Positions 1 through 10,640 of a stretch of DNA of 64,000 nucleotides are shown here, in pieces. The stretch covers positions 511,001 to 575,000 of the forward strand of contig JADANN010000443.1 in assembly GCA_018806985.1 (NCBI GenBank). The letters are read 5' to 3'. The notes under the pieces are model-generated. The model did not search any database. It was not told where the DNA came from and worked only from the letters and a program-made list of their open reading frames with translations. A program made the translations under genes and the position numbers. Each line of letters starts with the position of its first letter. Position 1 is the stretch's first letter. The DNA is from Angiostrongylus vasorum (Eukaryota; Nematoda; Chromadorea; Rhabditida; Metastrongylidae).

Positions 1-85
1 GAATTATAGAAATACTTTATAGACACTTAGAGCGATAAGGCAAAGTCTCTATATGGACTTGTAAAGTTACTAACTTTGTTCTGGC

Positions 86-156
86 TTGGCCCCTTCACCT
101 CTGCTCAGAGCTTATTAGCACTTGGCCCTTCACCTCTGCGCAGAGGTTATTAGCAG
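86..156. repeat. Tandem duplication, two units of about 35 bp
   Basis: A unit beginning TTGGCCC(C)TTCACCTCTG and ending TTATTAGCA occurs twice back to back (about 86-121 and 122-156) with a few differences. It has no coding context. Confidence 0.8.
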
Positions 157-259
157 AGCAGTTTAATGAAAAGTGTATTTATCAACTTTTTGTAAACTTA
201 TTGAGGAAAGAATACATGTTGATCAGTAATACCGAAGTAAAAAAGAAAGTCGGTTTTTC

Positions 260-545
260 AAATATTATGGCGCTAGCTGATAATGATACCGACTGCTGCA
301 GGATGGATTGTCCGGAAAAAACTACTTATTATCACCGGACGATTACCGTCAACAATAACCGCCTGGTATGAAAGAGTATCACCGGGTGAAGTTGCCTCAT
401 TCGAGCGGTGATCCACTGAACAAGATTGGACTCCATACGACCACGAGCACACCACATTGAGAAGACGAGCGACTGTGGACCATCGACGGGGATCATCGGC
501 TCTGATGAAGACGAGGACGTGAAAACGTTAGCTGAATAGAGCTTC
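260..545 (+). mobile_element. Penelope-like element terminus (type P3) with hammerhead-like core
   Basis: The stretch ends in a core at about 502-527: CTGATGA, a short stem region, then GAAAACGTTAGC. The preceding 150 bases resemble the segment at 12,990-13,230, sharing words such as GACGA..GACTGTGGA and GATCA(T/C)CGGCTCTGA. Related cores on the - strand lie at 25,147-25,172, 31,030-31,056 and 47,691-47,717. PLEs are known to carry hammerhead motifs in their LTR-like ends; assignment to a PLE end rests on that and on the copies elsewhere in this window. Confidence 0.5.
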
Positions 546-1165
546 TTTATCAACCTCGTCAATGATCAATCATCATTGGTTTCATCTAGGCAACAATGTG
601 TCCTAAGCTCTAATGGCGATTTTTCTGAAATTTTAACAACTCCTTTTAACTGCGGCGTTATGTTTCTGTGTAAATTTTCCCACGTTTCATGCGGGCATCT
701 TTCTCACGCTATCAGCACGATTTCAGCGGAATTTCGAATGTCCCGAACGTCAGACCTGGTAATGTGTGTGGTGTCGTCGATTTCCTCACCTGACTTTGTT
801 TTCGTTTTGAATGCTGTCCTTCACCTGACAACCACTCCAGCTCGTATCACTCAACGATCATCCTGCACTCAGCGTCCAGAAGAATCGAGTTCGCAATTCG
901 TAGTCCAGTCACACTTTCCTCATTGTCGTCATGAAATGCGGTGGCTGTTGACGTCTCGACATGTATACACTCATTGTAAAAAACACTTTCTAAACGTTGT
1001 TCCCAGAAGATCGTTTTTCTTTGCATTTCATTGTAACTTAATCTTAAGTAAAACTCTTTTACCACTATTTCCTTAGCACGAATTCCTCCCATCTGACTAA
1101 ACAGCTTATCTTTTAATCTCTTGAGTAGAAGCGCATAAATGAATATAGTTTTTTATTTACTTTCA
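546..1165. other. Unassigned stretch with a 166-codon ORF
   Basis: An open frame of 166 codons runs on + from 576 to 1,076, with an overlapping 81-codon frame on the - strand (847-1,092). Neither shows a domain I recognise. The + frame is Ser/Cys/His-rich and looks non-coding. The - frame continues past its stop into another open stretch and could be the worn 5' part of the neighbouring PLE, but this is only a guess. No splice structure was evident. Confidence 0.25.
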
Positions 1166-1169
1166 TTTT

Positions 1170-1345
1170 TATTTTATGTGACCGGTCTTCACGTCTACGG
1201 TGCGGATCCCAGCACTTCTCACACTCGATTCCTTTCTTCGCAGCCATTGTCCACGATGATCTTCCAACTTTTTCGTGTGGCTTCAGCTGCTGCTTGAGCA
1301 TTTTTTCATTTCCTCTTGAATGTCGTAGAATGCTGATCGAGTCGA
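1170..1345 (-). repeat. Repeat B (tRNA-like SINE), 3' part
   Basis: Reverse complement of the segment best seen at 58,640-58,995. Shared words are CCCAGCACTTCTCACA, ATGATCTTCCAA and GTCGTAGAATGCTG. The tRNA-like head is missing: at about 1,346 the sequence switches directly into repeat C in the opposite orientation. Confidence 0.7.
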
Positions 1346-1580
1346 TTCAGGATCCACCACTGTCCTGGTATCAAAGTGACATGGTGGCAAATCTCCATCT
1401 AATCCACAAGGGTAACGACTGCCTGTGGTGGTGAAGACCTGGGGCAGACTTTGGCCAGGCTTACCTTGGGATTCCAGGGAACCCTCAATGGCTTAACCAG
1501 CAAATCTCCGGAAAATGGTGATTATGCTGGGACCCGCACAATCAGTGAGGACGGGCCGTTCAAGTATCAAGTTAGCAGCG
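1346..1580 (+). repeat. Repeat C, 3' part
   Basis: Begins inside repeat C at GGATCCACCACTGTCCTGG and runs to the typical tail TTCAAGTATCAAG. Shared inner words are CTGGGGCAGACTTTGGCC and GGGAACCCTCAATGGCTTAACCAG. The 5' third is absent here but a separate 5' part lies at 2,046-2,225. See 13,375-14,650 for the link of this family to RTE A. Confidence 0.75.
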
Positions 1581-1739
1581 AATTCAGCTAGCAGTCAGAA
1601 CAATTGAAACCAAAATAAATCAAAATACTTTACAAAACCTGCTGAGCATTTACTTCCATAAGCGGGAAAACAAGAACATGGAGTCTGGTACATTGATTAA
1701 GAGGTGCTCTTGCAATAAATACACATGGTCAAAGTGCGA

Positions 1740-1840
1740 CCTCGCCTCCTGGGCCTAGCCAAAACCTCACACTTCCGGGATTGGCAAACTGGGACGAGAC
1801 TTCTCTGGTAGATCAAAACAACAACTTGGTACATTAGGAA
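1740..1840 (+). repeat. Repeat A (SINE) fragment
   Basis: A degenerate middle portion of SINE A: GGCAAACTGGGACGAGACTT and TCTGGTAGATCA echo the consensus words GGCAAATTGGTACCAGACTT and TCTGGGAGGAT. The tRNA-like head and the tail are not recognisable. The remainder of 1,581-1,885 holds nothing I can name. Confidence 0.4.
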
Positions 1841-1884
1841 GCACTTGTAATTTATTGCTAGAGGCTAAACATATAATTTTAACT

Positions 1885-2045
1885 TATTATTTACTGCCTA
1901 CTCTTTTTAATGGCAGGGTATATTGCGAAATATAACTTCAATGATGCTGAGATATTTGCAAAACTCTGGATCTCAGGTGTCTACGGTGGGGGAACGAAAA
2001 GCAGAAGGACCCGCGTGGTGTGGTGGTGAACGCGTTACTCTCCGA
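1885..2045. repeat. Repeat D copy, rearranged
   Basis: Starts with the D terminal sequence (ATTTACTGCCTACT, GGCAGGGTAT), then GATGCTGAGATATTTGCAAA, and then joins directly to the tRNA-like internal part (GTGGTGTGGTGGTGAACGCG). The usual middle is lost. It abuts repeat C at about 2,046. Confidence 0.65.
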
Positions 2046-2225
2046 AGGATGAATTCCTTCCAACGGTTTATCGCTTCATCGTAGCTGGGAGATGTTCCTG
2101 GGTGTCGGATTGCGATGTACAGCGTGGGATTCGTCCCCCGGCAGGGTCTCCCAAGCTGAGAAGGAGTCTGGCGTTCCCATCAGGAAGCCTAGCTAAGAGT
2201 AAACCAATACCAGGATCTCGGGATT
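2046..2225 (+). repeat. Repeat C, 5' part
   Basis: CCTTCCAACGGTTTATCGC through GGGATTCGTCCCCCGGCAGG to AGTAAACCAATACCAGGATC match the first half of the full copies at 4,855-5,268 and 50,937-51,330. The copy stops abruptly in the middle. Confidence 0.75.
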
Positions 2226-3344
2226 CACGGGAAGATAACTATCGACCAGCACATAACATGTCATTGAAAAAAGGAAGATAGTGGATCATCAAATCGCCGA
2301 AAAGTTCATAAATGAATAGAAGCATATCTACAGATAACTACCGCAAGGAATGAAAGAAATAGAACAAAGTGGGACCTACTTGAAATGTGGGTAGACGGTC
2401 ATCTAAGCATTTCAATGAAAGGCAAAGTACTTAATGGTATAGTGAAAATGAAGTATCTTTTGTCATCTCTTCAATTTCTATTTCATGTTGAAACTGGTCC
2501 TCACTTCTTTAAATCAACTTCTTTCTTTCGTTTTTTTTCCGGCTTTATTTTCAATTATGCATGCTTTCAAAACATTCCATCTTCATGGACTTAGCATCTG
2601 TGAGCGTTTCGTATTAAAAACCGTCGCTCTCTTCAGTTGCTATCTGTGAGGATTATGCTTCTTTGACATTATCAGAGTCTGACCACTGCATTTTCTAACC
2701 GCGTTGAACAAATAGGCTTTGTATCCGAATAACAGCTTGTCCATAACGTTCCGGGTTTTTCATCCACTCCGGACTAACGAAGTCATCCATCTGCTACGGA
2801 TCTCCTATTCACTTGATTGCGACGTGGACTCAGTTGCTCATCTCCATAAAAAAAATGGTAAACAGCACCTCATTTTTTGCCGTTGTTAATGATTCTCCAT
2901 TAGAAACTTGAAAGGCAAACTGTTTTCCATTTCTAATGCTTCGATGAGGATAGGCAGCTTTTTACTTTCGAAAAAGGATTCTACGTCATCAGCGTGACTT
3001 TGTTCTTTTATTCGCTTCATTTATTTAACAGAATAAGTTTTTAATGTAGTAATTCGACGTAGACTAAGTCCATACCAAAGTGCCGTTGCCATCATTATAG
3101 CATTACCTCTAACAATGTCTTGAACTATTTTAATACAATGAAGTTCAATGGTGAATAAGACTTAATAGAGGAACTTGGGAAAGTGCTCGAGGTTGCCAAT
3201 TACTTCACAAGTCATTTGGTTCAGAACAAGCCTTATATTAGTGAATCATTTCTGTCAAGTTCACAAAAGCATCTCACCATTCAGTTACAGCGCTCAATAT
3301 GCTCGGTGGATAGCACTTTAGATGAAACGAACCGTATATGAGGA
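2226..3344. other. No recognisable gene
   Basis: About 1.1 kb without a domain or repeat I can name. On the - strand a 44-codon frame (2,886-3,020, ATG to TAA) has coding-like composition, rich in E, F and L (ADDVESFFESKKLPILIEAL), and a further open stretch lies beyond it toward 2,600. It has no recognised family and could be a fossil of a transposon or gene. Confidence 0.2.
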
Positions 3345-3615
3345 GATAGAACTTTCGGCATTGATCAATCTCTGAGTGATGTGTCATGCATTCGTCTCCA
3401 TTAGGCATCATTGAACTTATTAAATGCATACTTGTCTAATTGACCACATAGGACTCACTCATTAAATAAGTGATGTTTTCTATTCTCTTAGACGTGTCTG
3501 GTACCGCCTCTATAACGTCGAAGGAATGGAGGATTTGATTTCCCTGAGCCGCCGGACCGAACCAAGGACCACGTATATATTGCAAAGCACTGTGCTATAC
3601 ACCACATACGATAGG
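3345..3615 (-). repeat. Repeat A (SINE), degenerate
   Basis: Read on the - strand, the head GTGTATAGCACAGTGCTTTGC resembles the tRNA-like head of SINE A, and the tail shows the family's ATGCATGACACATCACTC region on the way to TTGATCAATGCC. It is heavily worn compared with the copies at 20,955 or 48,700. Confidence 0.55.
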
Positions 3616-4240
3616 ATAAAAGTTGTCAAAGTGTGCTAACACAGGTGTCAGTAGTTCTCATATGCGAAAATCTTTGTACACCTATAGAATGTGTTAAAAT
3701 GCGCAGTATTTTTAAAAATACGGGAGCTCTTTGAGGATCTAAAGTAACAAAGCATATGTTTTTCGTGGTCGATTTTATATCTTTTGTTTTCGAACAGTTC
3801 TAGTCAGAACCGTGCGAAAGCGATTCACAGCAAGTGATTTTATCCGTGTAAAGATGATGTACTTTTACAACATTGTACGTTACGTAACGAAATGTGTTCT
3901 TTGGTGCTCTCGTTTTTTGTTCAGGGGAAATTCGTTTCCGTTTCTAATTAGGGGAGACCACAAAAAAACCAAATTGCATTGCGTTAGAACATACGGAAAC
4001 ACGTAGCTGTGTTTGTTTGTCATTAACGATGTTATGTGAAATTCACGTGTATAGAAGCCTGAAGTTAGGTGCCAATAATCCCAGAAGGGGTAAAATAAAG
4101 CCCTGAGCGGTGATTTCCTAGTTACAAAGGAGCAAAAAAGAAAGAGGAAACACAAGTGTCTTACATTTGCTATTACGCTGGAAGATCACCGACGTTATAC
4201 TTCGAATAAACGTTTGTGTATGATGAAAGGTTGATTGCTT
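3616..4240. other. No recognisable content
   Basis: AT-rich DNA. The open frames on both strands (3,812-4,006 and 3,880-4,155) are short, overlap antisense and show no family signature. Confidence 0.4.
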
Positions 4241-4244
4241 GTTG

Positions 4245-4515
4245 ATTACTTTTTTATTTACTGCCTACTACAATTTCACGACAGGGTATTATGTGAAATC
4301 AACCACAACGATGCTGAGATATTCGCAAAAATCCGGTTGTCGGTTGATTGCTGATGGCACTGGTAGATAGAAAACTAGCTGAGAGAAACGCAGAGCAAAG
4401 GCCTCCGTGTGGCGCAGTATGTAACACGCGAGCTCTCGCAAAGGGAAATCGTGCTCAGATCTAGCGCGGGGTCCAAGTTTTGCGAATATCTCATCATCGT
4501 TGTGCTTGTTGCTTG
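4245..4515. repeat. Repeat D copy with inverted ends
   Basis: Opens with TTTTATTTACTGCCTACTAC, GACAGGGTATTATGTGAAAT and GATGCTGAGATATTCGCAAA, and closes with the inverse (TTTTGCGAATATCTCATCAT, TTGTGCTTGTTG). Between them lie the typical inner words GATTGCTGATGGCACTGGTAGAT and a tRNA-like GTGTGGCGCAGTATGTAACACGCGAGC. Confidence 0.7.
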
Positions 4516-4854
4516 TTGAGAGGAGCGAAAAAGGGGACACATCACTCCTCAAACATGGTCTATCTAATACTAAGCGCGTTTTCATTGAACACTGCAATCA
4601 ACAACACCAACCCTTGTTACGTAGGTTTTTTTAAGAATTTGCAAATAGTATATTTGTAGGTGAAGTTGGTCCGCAAAGAACTTTTTCGACTATTTCAATA
4701 GACAGGTTGAAGTTTGTTGAAATCGACTCTTGGTACTCACTACTTTTTGAGAACATTTGAAGTATAAGTGTTATTTTTTTTATCGTGTTTAACATGTAAC
4801 GAATGATTTGGGCATCTAAGAAGTGGAGGGCCATTGGACGATTTGAACAGGTGC

Positions 4855-5268
4855 TGATTGGCTCTTACCAAAGGTTTACCGCCTTATCGTGGCTGGGAGC
4901 TGTTCCTGGGTGTCGGGCTGCAATGTAGAGCGAGGATTTATCGGCCCTCCTCCTCCCCCATCTTCTCCATCAGGGCTTCCCAGACTGAGGAGTCCGACAT
5001 TTCCATCATGGCGTTTCCAACTAAGAGTAAAAGGATCCACCGCCGTCCCTGGTATCAAACAAGTCGCATAGTAGGGAAATCTCACTCTGATCCACAAGGG
5101 CGGCGACTGCCTATGGTGGTGAAAACCTGGGGGAAGACTTTGGCTAAGCTGACCTCGGGACTTCAGGGAACCGCAGTGGCTAAACTAGAAAAAAGTCCGA
5201 GATAATAGAAATCATGCTGGGGACTGCATAACTACTGAAGATGGGCCATCCAAGTATTTAAGTATTGA
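4855..5268 (+). repeat. Repeat C, near full length
   Basis: About 410 bases. The 5' hallmark is GGTTTACCGCCTTATCGTGG followed by CTGGGAG, the middle holds AGTAAAAGGATCCACC and CCTGGTATCAAA, and the 3' tail is CCATCCAAGTATTTAAGTATTG. A 115-codon frame runs through it (4,858-5,205) but has no protein family signature; other copies do not keep this frame, so I do not treat it as a gene. Confidence 0.8.
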
Positions 5269-5299
5269 TATGCCATGTGCTAGCTTATATAATATTACT

Positions 5300-5565
5300 A
5301 ACGAACAATCATTATTAACAACGACTGTCCTAATGTTTGCAAAACTCCGAACTGCAGGTTTTTGCGGGCGCGGTTACCCTTTCCGGGGGCTAACACGTTC
5401 ACCACCACACCACACGGATCCTTCTGTTTCGCCTGTCTGTCAGCTAGTTCTATCGATCAGCGCCATCATCAATCACCCGTCAACGAGATTGGTCTAGAAA
5501 GCCTAAATCGGCATCGAACCCAGTTAAGCTGAGACTGTACTCGAAATCTCAGTGTTAGGTTTTTT
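5300..5565. repeat. Repeat D copy
   Basis: Contains TTTGCAAAACTCCGAACTGCAGG, the inverse tRNA-like box (GCTAACACGTTCACCACCACACCAC) and the inner words TCAGCTAGTTCTATCGATCAG and CATCGAACCCAGTTAAGCTGAG. It abuts a second D copy at 5,566. Confidence 0.7.
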
Positions 5566-5757
5566 TATTTACTGCCTATTATAATCTTTCATGGCAGGGT
5601 ATTACGTGTGAAACAACCACAAGGAAGGGGTAATAGCGCGTTCGTTCCTCAGCGCACACACTTGCGGACCGGAGTTTTGCAAATATCTCAGCATCACTGT
5701 GGTTGTTTTCACACGTAATACCCTGCCGTGAAAAATTGTAGTAGGCAGTAAATAAAA
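5566..5757. repeat. Repeat D short form with about 60 bp inverted ends
   Basis: The left end (TTATTTACTGCCTATTATAA, GGCAGGGTATTACGTGTGAA, ACAACCACAA) is repeated in inverse at the right end (TTGTGGTTGTTTTCACACG, TAATACCCTGCCGTG, GTAGTAGGCAGTAAATAAAA). The whole unit is only about 190 bases, like a MITE. The centre keeps a short piece of the tRNA-like region (AATAGCGCGTTCGTTCC). No transposase is associated with it in this window. Confidence 0.75.
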
Positions 5758-5849
5758 GGTTAACATTGTGACCACATGAGTAACTATTATTTCCTCATTT
5801 CCTGTTCACAGTGGTTTTTTTCCGATCTTGTAATTTGTTAAGCCTTTTT

Positions 5850-5990
5850 TTTTAACCAGGCTTAGCTAGTCTGACTCTAGGGACTCCAGGGAACCACAAT
5901 AACTAAGCCAGCAAAACTCTGAAAAAAAGTGGAAATTATGCTGGGACTCACACAACCCATGAAGATGCGTTATCCAAGTATCCAAGTAAT
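5850..5990 (+). repeat. Repeat C, 3' part
   Basis: Begins CCAGGCTTAGCTAGTCTGAC and ends with the family tail ATCCAAGTATCCAAGTAA. It is truncated at its 5' side, as expected for a LINE-dependent retroposon. Confidence 0.7.
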
Positions 5991-6179
5991 TTGTTAAATA
6001 CTACTATATTAGAAGTGCTCCACGATAGATATGATTGTTGGTTCTATCGTGGTTCCCTTACCCAACGAAACCTTTCATCGCTTCCAAGTCACCACGTTAG
6101 TAAAAGATCTGACTGCGAGCATAAAAAATACCGGCTAGATACTTCCGTAGACTACCCAAAAATCACTGCACAGGCCAAA

Positions 6180-6265
6180 TACGTACTCAGTGACCTCTAC
6201 GATGCTATGAATGAAGTGGAATGCATGGCGCATTGGTCAACGCTCAATATCTTCATGCTTTGTAG
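6180..6265 (+). repeat. Repeat A (SINE), 3' fragment
   Basis: ACCTCTACGATGCTATGAATGAAGT, GAATGCATGGCGCAT and GTCAACGCTCAATA match the 3' third of SINE A. Confidence 0.5.
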
Positions 6266-6815
6266 CAAACAGAAGCAGTGTCGAAGGTAGACATGGCTTT
6301 TATTTGTCTTTGCAACTCTAGTGGGATTGCAGCTGGAAGTCATCGAAACGGCTCTAAGGCAGATTTTTCGGGTTGCATAAGTTTGTTGACAGATTCGCTG
6401 CGAGAGAGGAGTAATTGTTTAGGGCACATGATACTTCAGCAGGTGGAAAGTGAAAGAGGAAAAAAAGAGATGGAAAGGAAGTCAGAGAGAAAGAGGAGGC
6501 TGTCGACCCTCTTTTGGTTAAAAACACGGCAATTTTGATATAATTAGGCGGCAAGGGTCTCACGTTTCGTCACTATTTCTTCCTAATGAGAAGACTTTGC
6601 TGTCCTCACCCACATTTAACTGCTTTAAATGTGAACTCAGCTGTATCTGCATCTCATTAGAGTTTGACGGGACTCGTTCTGATTCCATGCTCTGATGGGC
6701 AACTTTGGGACCGTGATGACCTTGTTACGACTTTCTGTAGCTGGAAGCTATCATATTTAGGAAATGTATAGGCTTAGGACTGATAAATAAACATTTTTTT
6801 CACATTTTACATGGC
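6266..6815. other. No recognisable gene
   Basis: Includes a purine-rich run (about 6,440-6,505, AGAGGAAAAAAAGAGATGG and similar). The small frames on each strand overlap and show no family features. Confidence 0.4.
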
Positions 6816-7035
6816 CCTTTATCACATCTATTATGCGGATCCTAGCATTTCTTGCACTCAATTCCTTTTTCCTGGCATTCATCGTCCACGATCGTCTTCG
6901 AACATTTTGTGCATTGTTTCATGTGCTGCTTGAGGGTTTTTGTCTTCTTTGTGGATGTCGTAGAATGCCGGTCGAGTCGACTCTCCATTGCAATCTTGGA
7001 AAAAGTCGTGCCAGAGCGTTCCTCGGTGGATTAAA
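6816..7035 (-). repeat. Repeat B (tRNA-like SINE)
   Basis: Matches the - strand form of repeat B: GCATTTCTTGCACTCAATTCC, TCATCGTCCACGATCGTCTTC, TGTGCTGCTTGAGGGTTTT and GTCGTAGAATGCCGGTCGAG. It is truncated before the tRNA-like head. Confidence 0.7.
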
Positions 7036-8160
7036 GGAGAGTGTTGGAGAGAGGTTCGAACAAGCGCCTTTGCTTCTTGATCGACGGCATCACTAACCAT
7101 TGCGCTATCGTCCTTCCCTAAAATAAATACGACAATGGGAACATATCACAAATCTTTGAAGAAGCTTTGTATCGGGAGGCTATCTTATAATTTATCGCTA
7201 TCAGTTGCTAAGATGAGTATTATTACGCTGGGAAGAAATAGCCAGAATAAGAGCGGACTTCATGACCTTGTCTCTGCCTTGTACTTATCGTTCATTCGGC
7301 TCGAAAATAATTTCTATTTTGATGATTTCAATAGTTGTAGCTGATTGGATGTTGATGCAGTTCGTCGCATCGGCCACTGCGGTTTGTACCCGTCGACGCT
7401 TTAGCGTATTTCCGTCTCATTATTTTCGTTACTCGTTCAACCATCGACTTTATGTGAGGGTGTTCAGTGCTCTCTGCTCACTTTCCTTTTATTTAACGAC
7501 TTTAGCATATTTTATATGAAGTAGTTTTCAGTTCAGGAAAAGATTTATTGCCATGATCTTCTCAATGGAAATAGATTTTTTTTCGTCTTTTTTCTCGAAA
7601 AAGAAAGGATGAGAGAGGAGTTTTCTGAACTGAACGTAGTTTTAGTCCTCACCATTTGATTCTACTTTAATGTGGTTTGAATTTTTATGCTTAAAAAAAA
7701 AGCGCATAATATAGCACTAGCGTGCGAAACCGGATTAAAATAATATATTCCAGTCTGTATCTTTACTCGGCGGCAAACAGACCGCTTCTTCGACATTTTT
7801 TTTCTTTTTTTTCTTTTATTTCAAGAAGGATCGATTTTTGCGTAATTTCATTCCATTACTTCCTCCTTGTTCTTTCCTATTTATGACCTTAATAACTTTT
7901 TGAAACTTCCCTAATCGCCAAAGAAGGTTTGGAATACAACTTATGCAGAAATGACTCTTCATGGTTCGATTTGGCCCAGGGTTCAAGTTTTGCGAATATC
8001 TCAGCGTCGTTATAGATTGTCATTTTGAATCAATCTAAATCGCTGTTAATCTGGTTTTTGTCTCCATATTTCAGTGAGTTATGTAAGACTGCAGTAATAG
8101 ATCTCATACGAGAAAAATAACTATCATAGGTAATAGCAAGTAGGAAATAGAGTGCTTGTT
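7036..8160. other. No recognisable gene; small repeat D fragment
   Basis: Only a short D terminal fragment can be named (about 7,975-8,030, CAAGTTTTGCGAATATCTCAG). The open frames near 7,135-7,519 have no domain that I recognise. Confidence 0.35.
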
Positions 8161-8164
8161 TTTT

Positions 8165-10640
8165 CAATAATCAGTTGGAAGAAGTTATCTGCATTGATAA
8201 AGTGTATTATAAATTTGTTGTCGGTGACTTCAATGCCAGAAAGACCAACGAGAGCGAATGCGGGATTGGAAAATCTGGATTGGTAGAAAGCAATGAGAAT
8301 GGAAACCGTCTTGGAGGACTCCTGTCGGCAGTACGCTCTTTCCATGGAAGAGCGTTTTTTCCAGAAGAAAATCGCCGCTGGATATTGGATTATCTTAACG
8401 GCACGAGTCATGCGGAGATCGACCATATTTTGACAAACAGGAGGTGCTGACTATGTGACATTGGTAGTCGCATCATTCTGTACTGGGTCGTATCACTGCC
8501 TTCTTCGTGTGAAGATTCGATTCAGCCGTAAGCTGGAAAAGAATTCATGTCATCGGCCAAAAAGAAAAACCCTGGCTCTATGTTATGGGGACATTCTGGA
8601 CGAAATCCTACCCAAATCTGAATGGCATTAAAGGAACTGGACCGAAGCCCACGAGCTGCTTGCAAAGGACTTAGAAGTTGTGCCGAATTCTTCTGGTTTC
8701 CTTAAGCAAGGAGGTCAGACTACACCTCCATTGCCACTAAGGAGTTGCTCGAGGAGGCAGAAACAAAAGCTTCACTCTAGTGCAAACACATTTAAAACGA
8801 CTGGTAATAAAGACCAGTTGCAGAAGAGCTTTGGAGGGAGGCCTACATTGGTGCAGGCAGAAGAAACTGTTAGAAGCAGCACAAAAAAGAATCAGCTTGA
8901 AAAATGGACTTGTGCGAATATAATGTTTCGCCGTCGGTCGTGATGAACGAAGACAGAATCACTAAAATATCCCCACCATAATATTGATCAATAACAGAAA
9001 AAGTTTTATTTCAACCTTTCTCGTTCCAGAATCCCGTATCAAACCCTAAAATCCCCTGCTAGAGAAAGACCACCTGGAATTGTTCCGTCTGAGGTTCGAA
9101 TTGCGACAGGAAGCATGAAAAAAGAAACAGCTCCAGGATCCGATAATTTCACTGCCGATTTCCTTAGAGCTGGAGACCGCAAATTACATGTGCCTTCCGC
9201 AAACGATATGAGGTTGAACCTTGGAAAAAGAAAAAAATCCCATAATAACAGCGGAGGATGTCGCGCGTGTTCATCTTGCCCGAGAAAAGTGACCGAAGAA
9301 GTCTTCGTAACCCTCTTCCGATATGCTTGTTCAATGTACTCTGCCAAGCTGTTTACAAAAAACTGTGCTGTCAAGCATATCAAAGATCTTGTATAAGGCG
9401 CAAACAGTGAAGCAGGCAGGGTTTCGACAGAGGCTTTGCTCCATGGACGACATCCAAACCGTGTCCAAGGTCGTTGAAGTTTGTCGGAATATCACTTTCC
9501 TCTGCTCTGACTTTTGTCGACTATGAAAAGGTGTTTGATAACGTTGAAAAAAATGCAGTCGTATCAGCGGTGATCGATCAACCTTTTTTTTGATAATGGA
9601 ACCTTTCTACATGGGAACTCTATCTGACTGTTGTCGGAACTGCACTAGGAAAATAACGCTTTTCCATCGACCTCTTACCATATCCATAGGGAAAGGGGGT
9701 CGTTAAGAGGGCACAATATCACCAAAGCTTTCTACTGCTAACTGCATCTTATGATGAAGTCGTCCGATTGAGATTGCAAGGGCATACGTAGTGGTTTCTT
9801 CTAAGAGTATCAACGAAGCAGAGACAATGGTCAATGAGCTCAACGAAACGGAACAAAAAATCGAACTATATATAAATCTGAAGAAGACCCAGTTCATGAA
9901 GAACCTGTTGTGCGAAGGCGACCAAATCAAACTGGATGATTCTCTGATTACAAAGACCATTCGTACGTAAACCTTGGGCGTTTAATGAATATAGAGAACA
10001 ACATGAAGAAGGAGATAGATAAAAAGAAGGTGATCAGCTTGAGCGGAATTTGAGCCTCTCGAAAAAGCTATCGACCAAGGAAAGGAACTCAAAAACTGCG
10101 TTCATCTTTTCGACTCAACAGTCCTCCCAGCACTCTGTTATGCATCGAAGACATGAGCTGTTACTTCAACCGAAAACTATGCGCTACCCACAGAGCGCTT
10201 AAACAATGTGTTATGAAATTTAACCGTCACTCACAACTTCTAAGGGGGAATGCCATGCTCTGGTCTTCGAAATCTATCTCATCTTGGAGATCGAGGAAAA
10301 CATACATCAATAGCGAAACATAGATGAGTCGGTCATATAATGAGAAGAACAGACGACAGATGGACGAGAAAGTGTAGAGTGGACTCTACGGGGACGCAAT
10401 CGTCCTCTAGGACGACCACCAACACGTTGGCCGGGCATAGTCGCAACTAAAGCCAAATAGTTGTACTCACAGCTGGAGTTGTTTTGCAGATCACGGTATG
10501 AGACTCGCATGCGCCACCATGCTCGAATCAAGGCACCACAATGAACGGTGTCTGTCAGGGAAAAGAAACGAATAGAAAATGTGCTGGGGCCCACACAGCC
10601 CGTGAAAAGAGCGGTCCAAGTATCCAAGAAACTAAGTTTT
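8165..10640 (+). mobile_element. RTE-type non-LTR retrotransposon A, 5'-truncated and decayed
   Basis: The 5' end falls inside the apurinic-like endonuclease: the translation shows KFVVGDFNARK with the GDFNA motif at about 8,214-8,245 and AEIDHILTNRR near 8,415-8,447. The reverse transcriptase follows in broken frames: APGSDNFTADFLRAG (about 9,131-9,175), KQAGFRQRLCSMDDIQ (about 9,411-9,458), TFVDYEKVFDNVEK (near 9,510-9,550) and KIELYINLKKTQFMKN (about 9,850-9,900). The C-terminal segment typical of these elements, GHVMRRTDDRW-like followed by RPLGRPPTRW-like, is seen across frames at about 10,325-10,430. Many stops and frameshifts make it a pseudogene. It ends at about 10,640 with a sequence like the tail of repeat C (GCTGGGGCCCACACAGCC, GGTCCAAGTATCCAAG). 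Confidence 0.8.

Noticed and set aside
576..1076. 166-codon ORF, the second longest open frame
   Set aside because: No domain, no splice signals that would place it in a gene, low-complexity Ser/Cys/His composition, and an equally open antisense frame. Not called as a gene.
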